This document shows positions 1 to 7,089 of a stretch of 47,648 bases of DNA, in pieces; the first letter of the stretch is position 1, and every line of letters begins with the position of its first letter. The notes under the pieces are model-generated. The model was given only the letters and a program-made list of their open reading frames with translations. It was not told where the DNA came from and made no database searches. Origin of the DNA: a virus; IMG/VR virus record IMGVR_UViG_3300018428_003808, positions 1-47,648 of that record, one strand, 5' to 3'. A program made the position numbers and the translations under genes.

Positions 1-660
1 AATATCTACACAACTTGGATCAATATCAAAACTGCGAATTTTATCTACCTTCATACCGCTTTCAAAAAGCATTGTAGCAAGTGTAGCATACCAACCTGCA
101 CACAAATACACTGTGCCTAGATCTACTTTACATTTTTTAAGTTCGTTGATTAACCATAGTTTACTTTGTATTTGTCCTCGACTAAAACAGTCGTTCCATA
201 TTTCAACATCGTTTACAAAGAAACTTTTAAATGCTGCAATAAATTGTGTATTAACATAACGTTCTAAAACAGGCCATAACTTCCAAGTATTATCTTCTAA
301 TACAAGTTTACGCAAATCATCATCGTTAAGTAATCTAAATACACTGTGTAAATTATCTTCTGTTACTGCCTTACGTAAATCTTCATGATCCACTAATCTA
401 AAAATACTATGTAAGTTTTGTTCAATTACTGCTTTGCGTAAATCATCTACAGTACCAAATGCTCCAGGTTCTTCTGGTAATAGTCTAAAAATACTGTGCA
501 GATTTTTTTCTAAAATTGCTTTTCGTAATTCTTCATCAGCATCGACCAATCTAAATAAACTACTTAAATCATTATCAATGTAAGTTCTACGCAAGTCTGC
601 TAACTTTGTATTTGTCGGATACAATAATTCAAATCTATCTAATAATTCAAATGTTTGCAT
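1..660 (-). CDS. Repeat-bearing methyltransferase-like protein (3'-truncated by window edge)
   Basis: The reading frame opens with ATG at 660 and stays open to base 1, giving 220 residues with the C-terminus outside the window. Residues 20-130 hold five degenerate helical repeats of about 21 residues around a D-L-R-K-A-V-x-E-x-N-L-H-S-I-F-R-L core. After them (about 150-220) comes a Rossmann-like start with a GQxxSKxWLI helix, a CAGW loop and an FDIDPS strand end. That second part matches the protein at 15461-16069, which carries GGW and IDIDES at equivalent places, so a class I SAM-dependent methyltransferase fold is likely. The start overlaps the stop of the upstream gene by 14 nt, so the two are probably co-translated. 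The substrate is unknown and the canonical GxGxG loop is replaced. Confidence 0.75.
   Translation of the reverse strand, partial: MQTFELLDRFELLYPTNTKLADLRRTYIDNDLSSLFRLVDADEELRKAILEKNLHSIFRLLPEEPGAFGTVDDLRKAVIEQNLHSIFRLVDHEDLRKAVTEDNLHSVFRLLNDDDLRKLVLEDNTWKLWPVLERYVNTQFIAAFKSFFVNDVEIWNDCFSRGQIQSKLWLINELKKCKVDLGTVYLCAGWYATLATMLFESGMKVDKIRSFDIDPSCVDI
271..603 (-). repeat. Coding tandem repeat, five ~21-residue units
   Basis: These units lie inside the gene at 1-660. The best copies share the core LRKAV-x-E-x-NLHS-(I/V)-FRL. One unit carries an insertion (PEEPGAFG region), and the last ends in TWKLWPV. The pattern suggests short helical hairpins that could act as a protein-binding arm. Confidence 0.75.
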
Positions 661-1963
661 TTTCAAATTGCTCCTGTAGCCAATCAAAGTCGTTGATTTT
701 TTTCAATGCTTGTAAATCTCCTTGGTGCAACATACCATACGCTGCACCTGCTTTTGCTCCTGCAATAGCATACTTACCGTATTGTCTATCGCTGCCTATT
801 GTACACCATTTGCGCAAGCGTTCATTTGTTTCATCGTCTTTTTGTCTATCAATAACTTTCGAACTTAATTTACAGCATTCTCTAAATCCACTTTTAAAAC
901 TGTTAAATGCATCTGTGTTAAATGCTGTAATGTTGCTAATGTCATGCACTGCTTTAAACTTGCTGCTGATACTGGTTGTCATATCAGGCTTTGTAGTGTC
1001 CATATTGATTGTTAGTTCTGTTGGAAATAATTTTACACCGCCATAACCATATACCATATCATTGATCGGATTCTGACTGCGCCATACATGCACAGTTTCT
1101 TTATCCCAACGTGCTACTTGATAATCAAAGTTAAAATCATCTACAATGATTGCATCACCGTCAACAATCCAAAACATATCTGTGTTACACAATTTAGCAC
1201 CTTCGATATGTGCTTGGTGGATGCCTTTTACACCGTGTACACGTTTGCAGTCTGGAAAACGTTGCAGTATACGTTCATAATTTTCATCAGCATTTGGCTC
1301 TTGGTAACTGATAAACACCATGTCATAGGGTTTAGGTGTGCTTACAATAATATCTATTTCTTTTTTGTTTGCAATAAATTTGTAATCAAATTCACGTCTA
1401 CTGAATTTTGCTTTTTTACTGCACAACACAATACCGTCATGATATTTGCCATTCAAATAAGCATAGTTTGTATTACGTCCAAGATGGCTAAAGTAACTGT
1501 CAAACTTAAAATGCCTTGCAGGATTAACATAATCTGGTACAATCCAAAACATATCATATTTGCTTGTTTCCAAAGCATCAAGATAATCTTCGTATGTTAA
1601 AGTTTCAAAAACTTCAAACTTGCAAGGTTTACTAGCCTGTATTTCTACTTTCTTATTTGACACAAAAAATCTATGATCGATTTCTTTTTGTGTAATATCC
1701 ATAGACTTTGGAACCAAACAAATGCCGTCATAATGCTCTCCATTTAAAAACAAATGGATAACGTTTTGACTCCACGCATCGGGCACGTAGTCAAAGTTAA
1801 AATCATCTTGCACTACAACATCATCCCAAACAAGCCAAAGAAACTTTGTTAAACTTATACGCTGTGCTTGTTTAACATCAAGTGCCTTTTTGGCTAGTGG
1901 AAATCGTTTTTTTAGTAGGTCAAAGTTTTCTGTGTTTTTGCCAATAAAGACTATATCATACAT
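647..1963 (-). CDS. Triplicated GT-A-like glycosyltransferase-family protein
   Basis: This 438-aa protein contains three diverged copies of one domain, at about residues 1-105, 118-208 and 212-320. Each has an aromatic-rich strand, an acidic turn, an F-x-F-D-Y segment and a GxxxxDGI/GYGGVKL-type strand. Only copy three has a clear D-G-D metal-binding motif (268-270); copy one has W-D-D and copy two P-D-Y. Copy three aligns with the separate gene at 31374-32315 (SYxEPNAxENY, KRVHGVKG, D-G-D), which supports a shared nucleotide-sugar transferase fold. The donor is unknown. The start is ATG at 1963, placed exactly at the predicted transcription start of a perfect sigma70-type promoter. It reads divergently from the repeat protein at 2008. 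Confidence 0.7.
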   Translation of the reverse strand: MYDIVFIGKNTENFDLLKKRFPLAKKALDVKQAQRISLTKFLWLVWDDVVVQDDFNFDYVPDAWSQNVIHLFLNGEHYDGICLVPKSMDITQKEIDHRFFVSNKKVEIQASKPCKFEVFETLTYEDYLDALETSKYDMFWIVPDYVNPARHFKFDSYFSHLGRNTNYAYLNGKYHDGIVLCSKKAKFSRREFDYKFIANKKEIDIIVSTPKPYDMVFISYQEPNADENYERILQRFPDCKRVHGVKGIHQAHIEGAKLCNTDMFWIVDGDAIIVDDFNFDYQVARWDKETVHVWRSQNPINDMVYGYGGVKLFPTELTINMDTTKPDMTTSISSKFKAVHDISNITAFNTDAFNSFKSGFRECCKLSSKVIDRQKDDETNERLRKWCTIGSDRQYGKYAIAGAKAGAAYGMLHQGDLQALKKINDFDWLQEQFENANI

Positions 1964-1969
1964 ATCACT

Positions 1970-1998
1970 ATTATATATACTACTAGCAAAGTTGTCAA
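1970..1998 (-). promoter_or_regulatory. Perfect sigma70-type promoter for the gene at 647-1963
   Basis: On the minus strand TTGACA (1998-1993) and TATAAT (1975-1970) are separated by 17 nt, so both hexamers match the bacterial housekeeping consensus exactly. The expected transcription start falls on base 1963, the A of the ATG, so the message would be leaderless. This is the type of promoter expected for expression by unmodified host RNA polymerase. Confidence 0.8.
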
Positions 1999-2002
1999 GG
2001 AG
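1972..2002 (+). promoter_or_regulatory. Late-type box and SD for the gene at 2008
   Basis: TATATATA at 1972-1979 is one mismatch from the T4-like late box TATAAATA and overlaps the -10 element of the opposite-strand promoter. AAGGAG at 1997-2002 sits 5 nt before the ATG at 2008, a strong SD site that fixes the start. Confidence 0.5.
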
Positions 2003-2007
2003 ATTTT

Positions 2008-3579
2008 ATGGAACTTTACGAAGGTGCTCCGTATAGGATTAATATTGTAGGTGCAGACAGCACCATGATGATTGATAGTTACAATCGCACAGTGATGGCT
2101 AACATTGTAAACAGTGATGGCGAACTGCTTATCGATCAAGATCTAGGAGAGTATCTAGGTAATGTTAAAGGTCATGTACTAGGTGTGCATGGTAAAAAAA
2201 TCATTGACATCGAAACTTATCATATTGATGCTAATACAATTCGTGCTAATATTGTAAACGAAAAAGGCGATATTGTATACGATACAGATACCAACATTAT
2301 AAAATGTGACGTAGTCGGAGACATATACAATAACAATGGAGATATTTTAACAGATATTTCCAATAACACTTGGCTAGGAAATGTCAAAGGCAGTATCCTT
2401 GACCGTGAAGGAAATGTAGTTTTTGATAACGAAATTGGTGCAATCAAAAAAGACGTAATTGGTAATGTATACACCAGTGACGGATTGCTATCTTATGATC
2501 ACAACACAGGTGTATTTACAGGTAAATTTGTGGGCGACTTTACTGACAGAAATGGCGAAACAGTTTACAATGCAGAAACAAACACATTCCAAGGTACATT
2601 TTTTGGTAACTTGTTAGGTAACATTGTTGACAGTACAGGCAACGTTTTTATCGATGTTGAACACAAAACTATAGACAGTTTACAAGGTGACTTTACAGGA
2701 TCGTTTTACGGTGACATTCTAAACAAAATTGGCAATAGCATGTACAATTTAGATAACGACGAATTGTCAGTTTCAGTTGTATCAGCAGACGAAGTTGTTG
2801 CAAAAAAGATTTCAGGGGTATTTGCAGGTGATATTTGTGATCCAACTACAAACGAATTATTGTTTGATAGTGAACAACGAATGCTACACAATGTAGATCT
2901 CAAAGGTAATATCTATAACGACAACGGAATAGAAATATACAATGCTAAGTCAAATAGTATCAGTGTTTCTAATTTGTTTACAGAACAATTAAGTGGCGAA
3001 TGCTTAGAACTGCCAAACGCAAATTTTGATCACAACGGTTTAAAAATAGAAATAGATAAAGTATTCAGCGAACCAGCAATTGAGTTAAGATACTTTAGAG
3101 AATTTGAGCCTCCTGTACGTGATTGGCTACAAATAGGTATGGAACTTTGCTTGTCGGGTGGTACACAAACAGATCCAGTTCCTGTTAAACCAGGACAAAA
3201 ATTACCTGGATTGGTTTATAGTGCAATCATTGACACAAATGCTAATCCAAACGACAGCACTGCAATACACATGGGCGGAGATTTGTTTAAAACTAAATCA
3301 TACGTTGCAGCAATTTATGCAAGAATACCCGAAGATGCAGACGTTAGACCTGACTTGAAAGAAGCAGGGTGCCCTGGAGATTTGTATTTTGTAACAGGTG
3401 GCTACGAAGAACAAGCAAACTATATGATTTACGACAATCATGGCAAGTTGCATGTTACATTAGCAGAAATTAATACAGACGGAGAAACAGGCGTAGAACC
3501 TTCAAATACAACTGCCCCTGACAGTTGGTTACAAATTACTGTAAACGGTGAACCAAAGTTCTTGCCTTTATATAGTTAA
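2008..3579 (+). CDS. Fibre-like repeat protein
   Basis: The 523-aa protein has about ten repeats of 26-30 residues between residues 30 and 315. Each follows a loose pattern: G-(N/D)-(I/V) strand, a D/N-x-x-G turn, then (Y/F)-(D/N) and a hydrophobic strand. Such periodic short strands and Gly/Asn turns suggest a beta-solenoid or trimeric fibre shaft. The C-terminal part (about 350-523) is a non-repetitive domain with several Trp and Gly-rich turns. No catalytic motif is visible. It is probably a virion or surface fibre, but it sits among enzymes and not with the tail genes at 34943-47648, so it may instead be a scaffold or substrate for them. Its stop overlaps the next start as TAATG (3577-3581), implying translational coupling with the pseudokinase-like gene. 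Confidence 0.65.
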   Translation: MELYEGAPYRINIVGADSTMMIDSYNRTVMANIVNSDGELLIDQDLGEYLGNVKGHVLGVHGKKIIDIETYHIDANTIRANIVNEKGDIVYDTDTNIIKCDVVGDIYNNNGDILTDISNNTWLGNVKGSILDREGNVVFDNEIGAIKKDVIGNVYTSDGLLSYDHNTGVFTGKFVGDFTDRNGETVYNAETNTFQGTFFGNLLGNIVDSTGNVFIDVEHKTIDSLQGDFTGSFYGDILNKIGNSMYNLDNDELSVSVVSADEVVAKKISGVFAGDICDPTTNELLFDSEQRMLHNVDLKGNIYNDNGIEIYNAKSNSISVSNLFTEQLSGECLELPNANFDHNGLKIEIDKVFSEPAIELRYFREFEPPVRDWLQIGMELCLSGGTQTDPVPVKPGQKLPGLVYSAIIDTNANPNDSTAIHMGGDLFKTKSYVAAIYARIPEDADVRPDLKEAGCPGDLYFVTGGYEEQANYMIYDNHGKLHVTLAEINTDGETGVEPSNTTAPDSWLQITVNGEPKFLPLYS

Positions 3580-4259
3580 TGATTGAATACTATTACAACA
3601 ATGTACCTGGTGTAGGACTTTGCAGAAACAATCTAGTTTATACAAGTTTTGTTGACAAAACTACCAAATTGTTTACTTGTCATTATACCACTGACCAAAA
3701 ATATCACAATGGGCAATGTTTACCCGAAGCAAAACTAAAAGAAAAATGGGAAAGAGATTTTAAGTTTAGTTTGTTGTTTTTTGGCAAATACGAAAACTTA
3801 ATGCCTAAACTAAGACACATTGATGATGTAGAACGCAAACTGGTTTTTGAATACCAAGATGTAGATTTTTGGCAACAAGCAAAATGCAATAAAGAAAATT
3901 ATGATTCTGTACTTCCTGATTGGCAGGAACAAATGTTAAACATTTTACAAGCATACAGAAACAGTAAAATTTGGAAGTTTAGTTTACATCCTAGCAGTTA
4001 CTTTATAATAGACGGCACTTTACGCAGTATAAATCATTTCTTTTGTTATAGAGACAATGAACAAGAAATAACTATATCTCAGGTACTGGATCATATTAGC
4101 GAAAGCAGACAAGAAAAGTTATTAGCATATTGTAAAGAAAATGATATTAATATAAATGCCACATACCCATTTGAATTTTACGGGCAATTAACTCTTGAAA
4201 GTTTTAGAGGAGATTATCCTGACGAATTTATCGATAAGGCTAAACTGATATACACTTAA
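3579..4259 (+). CDS. Pseudokinase-like protein
   Basis: The 226-aa protein has a run resembling the C-lobe of small-molecule or RIO/ABC1-type kinases. A hinge-like L-V-F-E-Y segment (88-92) is followed by a helix (115-128) and then F-S-L-H-P-S-S-Y-F-I-I-D-G (134-146), which lines up with the usual D-L-H-P-x-N-I-x-x-D-G catalytic loop. The catalytic Asp is Ser135, the metal-binding Asn is Ser140, and the DFG equivalent reads N-H-F (152-154). If the alignment is right the protein cannot phosphorylate and is a binding or regulatory pseudokinase. It is coupled by TAATG overlap to the fibre-like gene, so a chaperone or partner role for that protein is plausible. Its end overlaps the convergent gene at 4240 by 20 nt. 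Confidence 0.5.
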   Translation: MIEYYYNNVPGVGLCRNNLVYTSFVDKTTKLFTCHYTTDQKYHNGQCLPEAKLKEKWERDFKFSLLFFGKYENLMPKLRHIDDVERKLVFEYQDVDFWQQAKCNKENYDSVLPDWQEQMLNILQAYRNSKIWKFSLHPSSYFIIDGTLRSINHFFCYRDNEQEITISQVLDHISESRQEKLLAYCKENDININATYPFEFYGQLTLESFRGDYPDEFIDKAKLIYT

Positions 4260-4893
4260 ATTCAGTTGGAACTGATTCTTTTAATTTTTCAAACCAATAC
4301 TTTGTTGTTTTTAATCGAACGCCAGTTTCTAATACTTGAAAATTGCCAAGTATTCTACGCTTGTTCATATCATTTAACAACGGACTAACATACTTGTCAA
4401 ATGCAAATCTCGGATTTTCACCTCCGGCATGTATTTCAACTGTGGTGTCTGTCCATGTTACATTTTCTAATAGTTTTCTTATTACCAACTGATATCTAGT
4501 GTGTTCTCCAAAGTTTGCTGCACTGTGTGTTGTACCAGCATTCATTACATAAACTTTTTGATCAGGATATAAAAAATAGTTTTTGTTTTTGGTAATGTCA
4601 ATAAGTGCAGCACAGTCGCCACTTAAATTTAAATGATATCTGTCATCAATGTCACTGTGACTAAAATAACAAGTGCCGCTTTCTTGTCGTATAATACGTG
4701 CTTCGCCAATATCAGGTAATTGTGATAAAAACTGTTCAACAGGTGTATCTCGATATTCTGGTAACACTTCCCACGGATCATAAAAGAAATCACCAGTAGG
4801 TTTGTTTAACACCATTTTGTTTTCGGTACTGCATATACTTTTTAAGTATTCAAACTGTTCTGTTGTTGCAGTGTATTCAGTTGACGCTATCAT
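4240..4893 (-). CDS. 2OG-Fe(II) oxygenase-like protein (Asp/Asn hydroxylase type)
   Basis: The 217-aa protein shows the double-stranded beta-helix metal triad spacing: H79-x-D81 (in FSHSD), H123 (in GTTHSA), and R133 (in TRYQLVI) as the candidate 2-oxoglutarate ligand. This suits a cupin-fold hydroxylase that oxidises a C-H bond of a protein, sugar or small molecule using 2-oxoglutarate and oxygen. It is one of three such proteins here (also 4920 and 10285) and is divergent from the second one across a 26-bp gap. The start ATG at 4893 lies directly downstream of a late-type box with no SD. The substrate cannot be predicted. Confidence 0.65.
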   Translation of the reverse strand: MIASTEYTATTEQFEYLKSICSTENKMVLNKPTGDFFYDPWEVLPEYRDTPVEQFLSQLPDIGEARIIRQESGTCYFSHSDIDDRYHLNLSGDCAALIDITKNKNYFLYPDQKVYVMNAGTTHSAANFGEHTRYQLVIRKLLENVTWTDTTVEIHAGGENPRFAFDKYVSPLLNDMNKRRILGNFQVLETGVRLKTTKYWFEKLKESVPTEFKCISV

Positions 4894-4897
4894 GCAG

Positions 4898-4905
4898 TAT
4901 TTACT
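4898..4905 (-). promoter_or_regulatory. Late-type box directly before the ATG at 4893
   Basis: The minus strand reads AGTAAATA, then CTGC, then ATG. The box is one mismatch from NATAAATA. The predicted transcription start, about 6 nt after the box, falls within 1 nt of the A of the ATG; no SD is present. Confidence 0.5.
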
Positions 4906-4906
4906 G

Positions 4907-4914
4907 GATAAGTA
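4907..4914 (+). promoter_or_regulatory. Late-type box directly before the ATG at 4920
   Basis: GATAAGTA is one mismatch from NATAAATA and is followed by TTTGC and the ATG at 4920. The predicted transcription start is the A of that ATG, so the message would be leaderless. Confidence 0.5.
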
Positions 4915-4919
4915 TTTGC

Positions 4920-5726
4920 ATGATTAGAGGATTTGAGAACAAACCATATATCGACCTTGATCCATTTCTTGATATTGAAGGATTTAAGAGTTTAAATGCA
5001 GAGATATGCAAAGGCATGGCACTTGCAAGAGACTATGCAAAAGAAGGCACATGGATGACGCCTGGGTTTGATTTTAAAGACATGAGTTACATTTGTAATT
5101 GGAAACCTATATACCGTGCATTTGAAGAATACAAAGCACTTGACGAAAACGATCCAATTAAACTAAACGGTAACACTATTTTTCCAAAAGACTTTACAGA
5201 TTATAAACAACGCAACTTGTTTGTAAGATATTTAAAAAGTGCTATGGGTGCGCACGATCCTTACATTTATTATGTGCTACAAGAAGAAGGCACTAACATG
5301 AAAGATAGAGGTAGTGTTGCAAGACAACCAACTCCAGAAAGTGAATTCTTTCCTGGTGTTATGGCATGGGTAGATGCACTCAAAGAAAAAAACATTGTAG
5401 AACACACTGGCAGAGTGATGTTCTTTGTAAGTGAAAGCAGTAGCAAGCCGTTTGAGCATAGAGACTTGGATGCAGATACACACGATTATACCGACCACAA
5501 CATTGAGTTTATACACATACGTCCAAATACACAAAGAGGTTTTTATATTTGGGATCCAGAATATAAACGCAAACATTATGTAAATTCACATGCCTGCTTT
5601 TTTAACGATCAAGACTGGCATGGCGGTGAATACAGTATGCAGCAAGAATATGGATTGCGTATTGACTGTAAGTTTACACAAGAATTTAAAGAACGCATAG
5701 GAATAGGACACTTGACACATTACTGA
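4920..5726 (+). CDS. 2OG-Fe(II) oxygenase-like protein
   Basis: I take the ATG at 4920 rather than an in-frame upstream ATG at 4863, because the longer form would run back through the divergent gene start and its promoter box. The 268-aa product carries H180-x-D182 (in FEHRD), H234 (in DWHGG) and R247 (in GLRIDC), the metal and 2-oxoglutarate ligand pattern of jelly-roll oxygenases. It is longer at the N-terminus than its neighbour at 4240 and only distantly similar to it. A perfect-consensus promoter for the next gene overlaps its 3' end. Confidence 0.65.
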   Translation: MIRGFENKPYIDLDPFLDIEGFKSLNAEICKGMALARDYAKEGTWMTPGFDFKDMSYICNWKPIYRAFEEYKALDENDPIKLNGNTIFPKDFTDYKQRNLFVRYLKSAMGAHDPYIYYVLQEEGTNMKDRGSVARQPTPESEFFPGVMAWVDALKEKNIVEHTGRVMFFVSESSSKPFEHRDLDADTHDYTDHNIEFIHIRPNTQRGFYIWDPEYKRKHYVNSHACFFNDQDWHGGEYSMQQEYGLRIDCKFTQEFKERIGIGHLTHY

Positions 5727-5739
5727 TGTGTGTTATAAT
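5712..5739 (+). promoter_or_regulatory. Consensus sigma70-type promoter with extended -10
   Basis: TTGACA at 5712-5717 and TATAAT at 5734-5739 are separated by 16 nt, and TGT at 5731-5733 makes an extended -10. The predicted start is about 5746, next to the ATG at 5745, so the transcript would be leaderless or nearly so. It would drive the plus-strand run from 5745. Confidence 0.75.
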
Positions 5740-5744
5740 AGAGT

Positions 5745-6440
5745 ATGAAAGTCGACGGAATTTACATCCCAATAAAAAAAGAATGGAAACGCATAGGCAT
5801 CAGTTTAAGTGGTGGCGCAGATAGTGCGTTACTAGCATATCTTATATTAAGTAACACTACTGCCGATATTTACTTTACTACACAGGTGCGTATGTGGAAA
5901 ACACGCCCGTGGCAACGTTGGATTGCCAAAGACGTTGTTAGTTGGTTTCGAGAAAAGTTTAGTAATCGTATTGAACATATCGAAGGGTTTATACCTCCTG
6001 AAATGGAAGAGCCCAATACAACATACATCACTGACGAGTATGGTGAAAACAAGTCAGGCAATAGAATTATACTACGAGCGCACAACGAATATGTTGCACA
6101 CTTGCACAATTTAGATGCATGGTATGCAGGTGTAACACTAAATCCAACTGAAAAATTTGAAGGCAGTTTAGATGATAGAGATTATGCTAGATTGCCAGTT
6201 GAAACAGAACACATGGGTGTAACAGTTTGTCATCCGTTTACCAATGTACGTAAAGACTGGATTATCAAACAATATATGGATAACCATATAGGAGAACTGC
6301 TCGAAATTACTCGCAGTTGTGAAGGCGAATTTGCAGACTTAGATTATACAAATTATAAACCTTATCAACGTGTGCCGTTGTGCGGTGAATGTTTTTGGTG
6401 CAAGGAAAGAGAATGGGGTATACAACATGCGTATTCTTAG
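5745..6440 (+). CDS. QueC-like PP-loop ATPase
   Basis: The 231-aa protein has the PP-loop S-G-G-A-D-S at 22-27, which adenylates a carboxylate or carbonyl substrate. A C-terminal cysteine set (C192, C213, C216, C219, in RSC and CGECFWC) matches the zinc site of 7-cyano-7-deazaguanine synthase QueC. No QueD, QueE or FolE is visible in the window, so it may serve queuosine or 7-deazaguanine DNA modification with genes elsewhere, or may have been recruited to make a different nitrile or amide. It begins a plus-strand operon continuing to the SGNH and radical SAM genes. Confidence 0.7.
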   Translation: MKVDGIYIPIKKEWKRIGISLSGGADSALLAYLILSNTTADIYFTTQVRMWKTRPWQRWIAKDVVSWFREKFSNRIEHIEGFIPPEMEEPNTTYITDEYGENKSGNRIILRAHNEYVAHLHNLDAWYAGVTLNPTEKFEGSLDDRDYARLPVETEHMGVTVCHPFTNVRKDWIIKQYMDNHIGELLEITRSCEGEFADLDYTNYKPYQRVPLCGECFWCKEREWGIQHAYS

Positions 6441-7089
6441 CGTAGGCGATAGTTGGGCGGCCGGTATTTGGGATATTCGCGGTGGTAAACACGTAAATAC
6501 TGGACCAGGTTATGTAAAACAATTAAACAAAATTGCTGAAGTAGATGTTATGTGGGGATGGAACAATCAAGAAGCCCTGTTTAATATTGCAAAGCATCAT
6601 CATGATTACGATGTAGTGTTATTCTTTGTAACAGATCCTTTTAGAGATATAACGAATCCCAAGAAACATTATAGTTTTTATGTAAACGACTTTTTAACTG
6701 CCGACGAACTAATAAAAGCAAACGAAACATTATTAGAATCAACAATACAATCAGCAAATTCTTTCGAAGCAAACATAAAACTTATAGGCGGATGTCATAG
6801 TTTAAAACACAGAAACGATAGTAACATAATTATTCACAGTGTTAGTGAATTAGTAAGTGATGGAAAATACAATCATCCTAGATTGTGGGATAGTGGATGG
6901 GGTGGTATGCTTAACTTTGATAATTGTAGTAAAGACATGTCACGTGTTTGGCTAGAAAACAGAGAACAACAATTAAAAATGGAATCAGAACCATTTCAGG
7001 AGTACTTTTGGCCTGACGGATATCATCCAAATGCATACAGTAATAAAATTTTAGGTAAAGAACTTGTCAAAATCCTTACATCCAAGTAA
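6427..7089 (+). CDS. SGNH/GDSL hydrolase-family protein
   Basis: The ATG at 6427 is chosen because it overlaps the upstream stop by 14 nt, as is usual here, and places the nucleophile block at the N-terminus. The 220-aa product has G-D-S-W at 7-10 (block I) and D197-G-Y-H200-P (block V), the expected Ser and Asp-x-x-His of the SGNH fold. This is the only one of seven family members in the window with a standard GDS. Such enzymes add or remove acyl groups on sugars or lipids. It has no signal peptide, so it would act in the cytoplasm. Confidence 0.65.
   Translation: MRILSVGDSWAAGIWDIRGGKHVNTGPGYVKQLNKIAEVDVMWGWNNQEALFNIAKHHHDYDVVLFFVTDPFRDITNPKKHYSFYVNDFLTADELIKANETLLESTIQSANSFEANIKLIGGCHSLKHRNDSNIIIHSVSELVSDGKYNHPRLWDSGWGGMLNFDNCSKDMSRVWLENREQQLKMESEPFQEYFWPDGYHPNAYSNKILGKELVKILTSK

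Noticed and set aside
271-603. CRISPR-like or intergenic repeat array
   Set aside because: The periodicity is in the protein; the DNA copies are diverged and contain no spacers.
4863-4919. Upstream in-frame ATG giving a longer oxygenase at 4863
   Set aside because: It lies inside the divergent gene and its box; ATG at 4920 has the proper box spacing.
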